The notes under the pieces are model-generated. The model was not told where the DNA came from, searched no databases, and worked only from the letters and a program-made list of their open reading frames with translations. A program made the position numbers and the translations under genes. Shown one piece after another: positions 57,535 through 57,904 of a DNA stretch of 57,904 nt. Every line of letters starts with the position of its first letter. Position 1 is the first letter of the stretch. The stretch covers positions 1-57,904 of the forward strand of contig QCIJ01000012.1 in assembly GCA_003216755.1 (NCBI GenBank), written 5' to 3'. The stretch comes from Prochlorococcus sp. AG-402-K22. Its GTDB lineage: Bacteria > Cyanobacteriota > Cyanobacteriia > PCC-6307 > Cyanobiaceae.

Positions 57535-57904
57535 TTAGAAAGGGATTTCACTAGAGTTACTATTATTAGAATATTGGTTATTTTCAGACTCTTTTCGGGA
57601 ACTTAGTAAGTTTAATTTATCTACCCTAACAACTGGTTTGTATCTATCTTCCCCAGTGTTTTTATCTTTCCAACTATCAATTTTAAAGCTTCCCGTAATT
57701 CCAACTAAAGACCCTTTTTTAACATAATCTGCTGCTATTTGGGCTTGCTTACCCCATATTTCTAAGTTAAACCAGTCTGGCTCTTCATCTCTGCTTCTTC
57801 TGTTCACTGCAAGAGTGAAATTGGCTACGATACTTCCAGATTCAAAATATCTGACATCTGGTTCTCTGCCAGCTCTGCCAACTAAGTTAATTGTGTTAAT
57901 TTCC
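57535..57904 (-). CDS. ssb: Single-stranded DNA-binding protein (5' end outside window)
   Basis: The frame is open from the window edge down to a stop at 57535-57537 and shows about 122 residues of an SSB OB-fold. It includes NTINLVGRAGREPDVRYFES, VANFTLAVNRRSRDEEPDWF and NLEIWGKQAQIAADYVKKGS. The GTG at 57807 is internal, not the start. The C-terminal tail is short, Asn/Ser-rich and ends EIPF; compared with the E. coli SSB tip DDIPF it keeps an acidic residue followed by IPF for partner binding. Only a few N-terminal residues are missing. Confidence 0.93.
   Translation of the reverse strand, partial: EINTINLVGRAGREPDVRYFESGSIVANFTLAVNRRSRDEEPDWFNLEIWGKQAQIAADYVKKGSLVGITGSFKIDSWKDKNTGEDRYKPVVRVDKLNLLSSRKESENNQYSNNSNSSEIPF

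Overview
The window is a gene-dense, low-GC (roughly 30 % by eye) stretch of a marine picocyanobacterial chromosome. Gene content and streamlining fit a high-light-adapted Prochlorococcus: psbZ, the sulfolipid pair sqdX/sqdB, plastid-type genes (ycf37, ycf23, a ycf21-like chorismate lyase), cobalamin gene cobH, desC, very short intergenic gaps and several overlapping gene ends. I find 54 protein genes (the first and last cut by the window edges) and one tRNA-Gly(GCC). I see no insertion sequence, prophage, CRISPR array, toxin-antitoxin pair or other obvious mobile element, and no gene-free stretch above 300 bases. Strain or clade cannot be fixed from sequence reading alone.

Layout. 1-6.0 kb: end of an unrecognised acidic/basic protein, then a minus-strand run of chorismate lyase, mnmG, dnaB, rplI and desC. 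6.0-11.8 kb: plus-strand run of an HTH-like conserved protein, an aluminium-resistance/methionine-gamma-lyase-family PLP enzyme, gcvH, gcvP and an 82-residue orphan. 11.8-16.3 kb: minus strand, sqdX and sqdB (sulfolipid), then thiG and ycf37 downstream of rplT and rpmI. 16.4-19.3 kb: plus strand, a SpoIID/LytB-like secreted protein and a membrane GT2 glycosyltransferase. 19.3-24.7 kb: minus strand, proteostasis and replication (tig, clpP, clpX, dnaX). 24.8-28.8 kb: plus strand, lysine/threonine pathway (asd, dapA) and RNase J. 28.8-36.2 kb: tilS, ycf23 (DUF561), uvrB, lysC, holA, cobH. 36.3-40.5 kb: mutS, psbZ, ribH, tRNA-Gly, an NTF2-like protein. 40.5-47.3 kb: GNAT acetyltransferase, secA, cysE with a GntR regulator, infC, miaA. 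47.5-53 kb: gyrB, an SH3-like small protein, two tandem crcB genes, mgtE and a group 2 sigma factor. 53-57.9 kb: alpha/beta hydrolase, pfkB sugar kinase, tsaE, ahcY, a DedA protein and the C-terminal part of ssb.

Functionally this is core housekeeping: DNA replication and repair (dnaB, dnaX, holA, ssb, gyrB, uvrB, mutS), translation and tRNA modification (mnmG, miaA, tilS, tsaE, rplI, rplT, rpmI, infC), protein quality control and export (tig, clpX, clpP, secA), amino-acid and one-carbon metabolism (asd, dapA, lysC, gcvH/P, cysE, ahcY), cofactors (thiG, ribH, cobH, chorismate lyase) and photosynthetic membranes (psbZ, ycf37, sqdX/B, desC).

No clearly new system is evident. The observations most worth a second look are a correctly phased -1 frameshift heptamer in dnaX that would give a gamma-length product, an asymmetric tandem CrcB pair, a GntR regulator abutting cysE, the HTH-like gene heading the gcv run, and several short perfect inverted repeats in divergent promoter regions.
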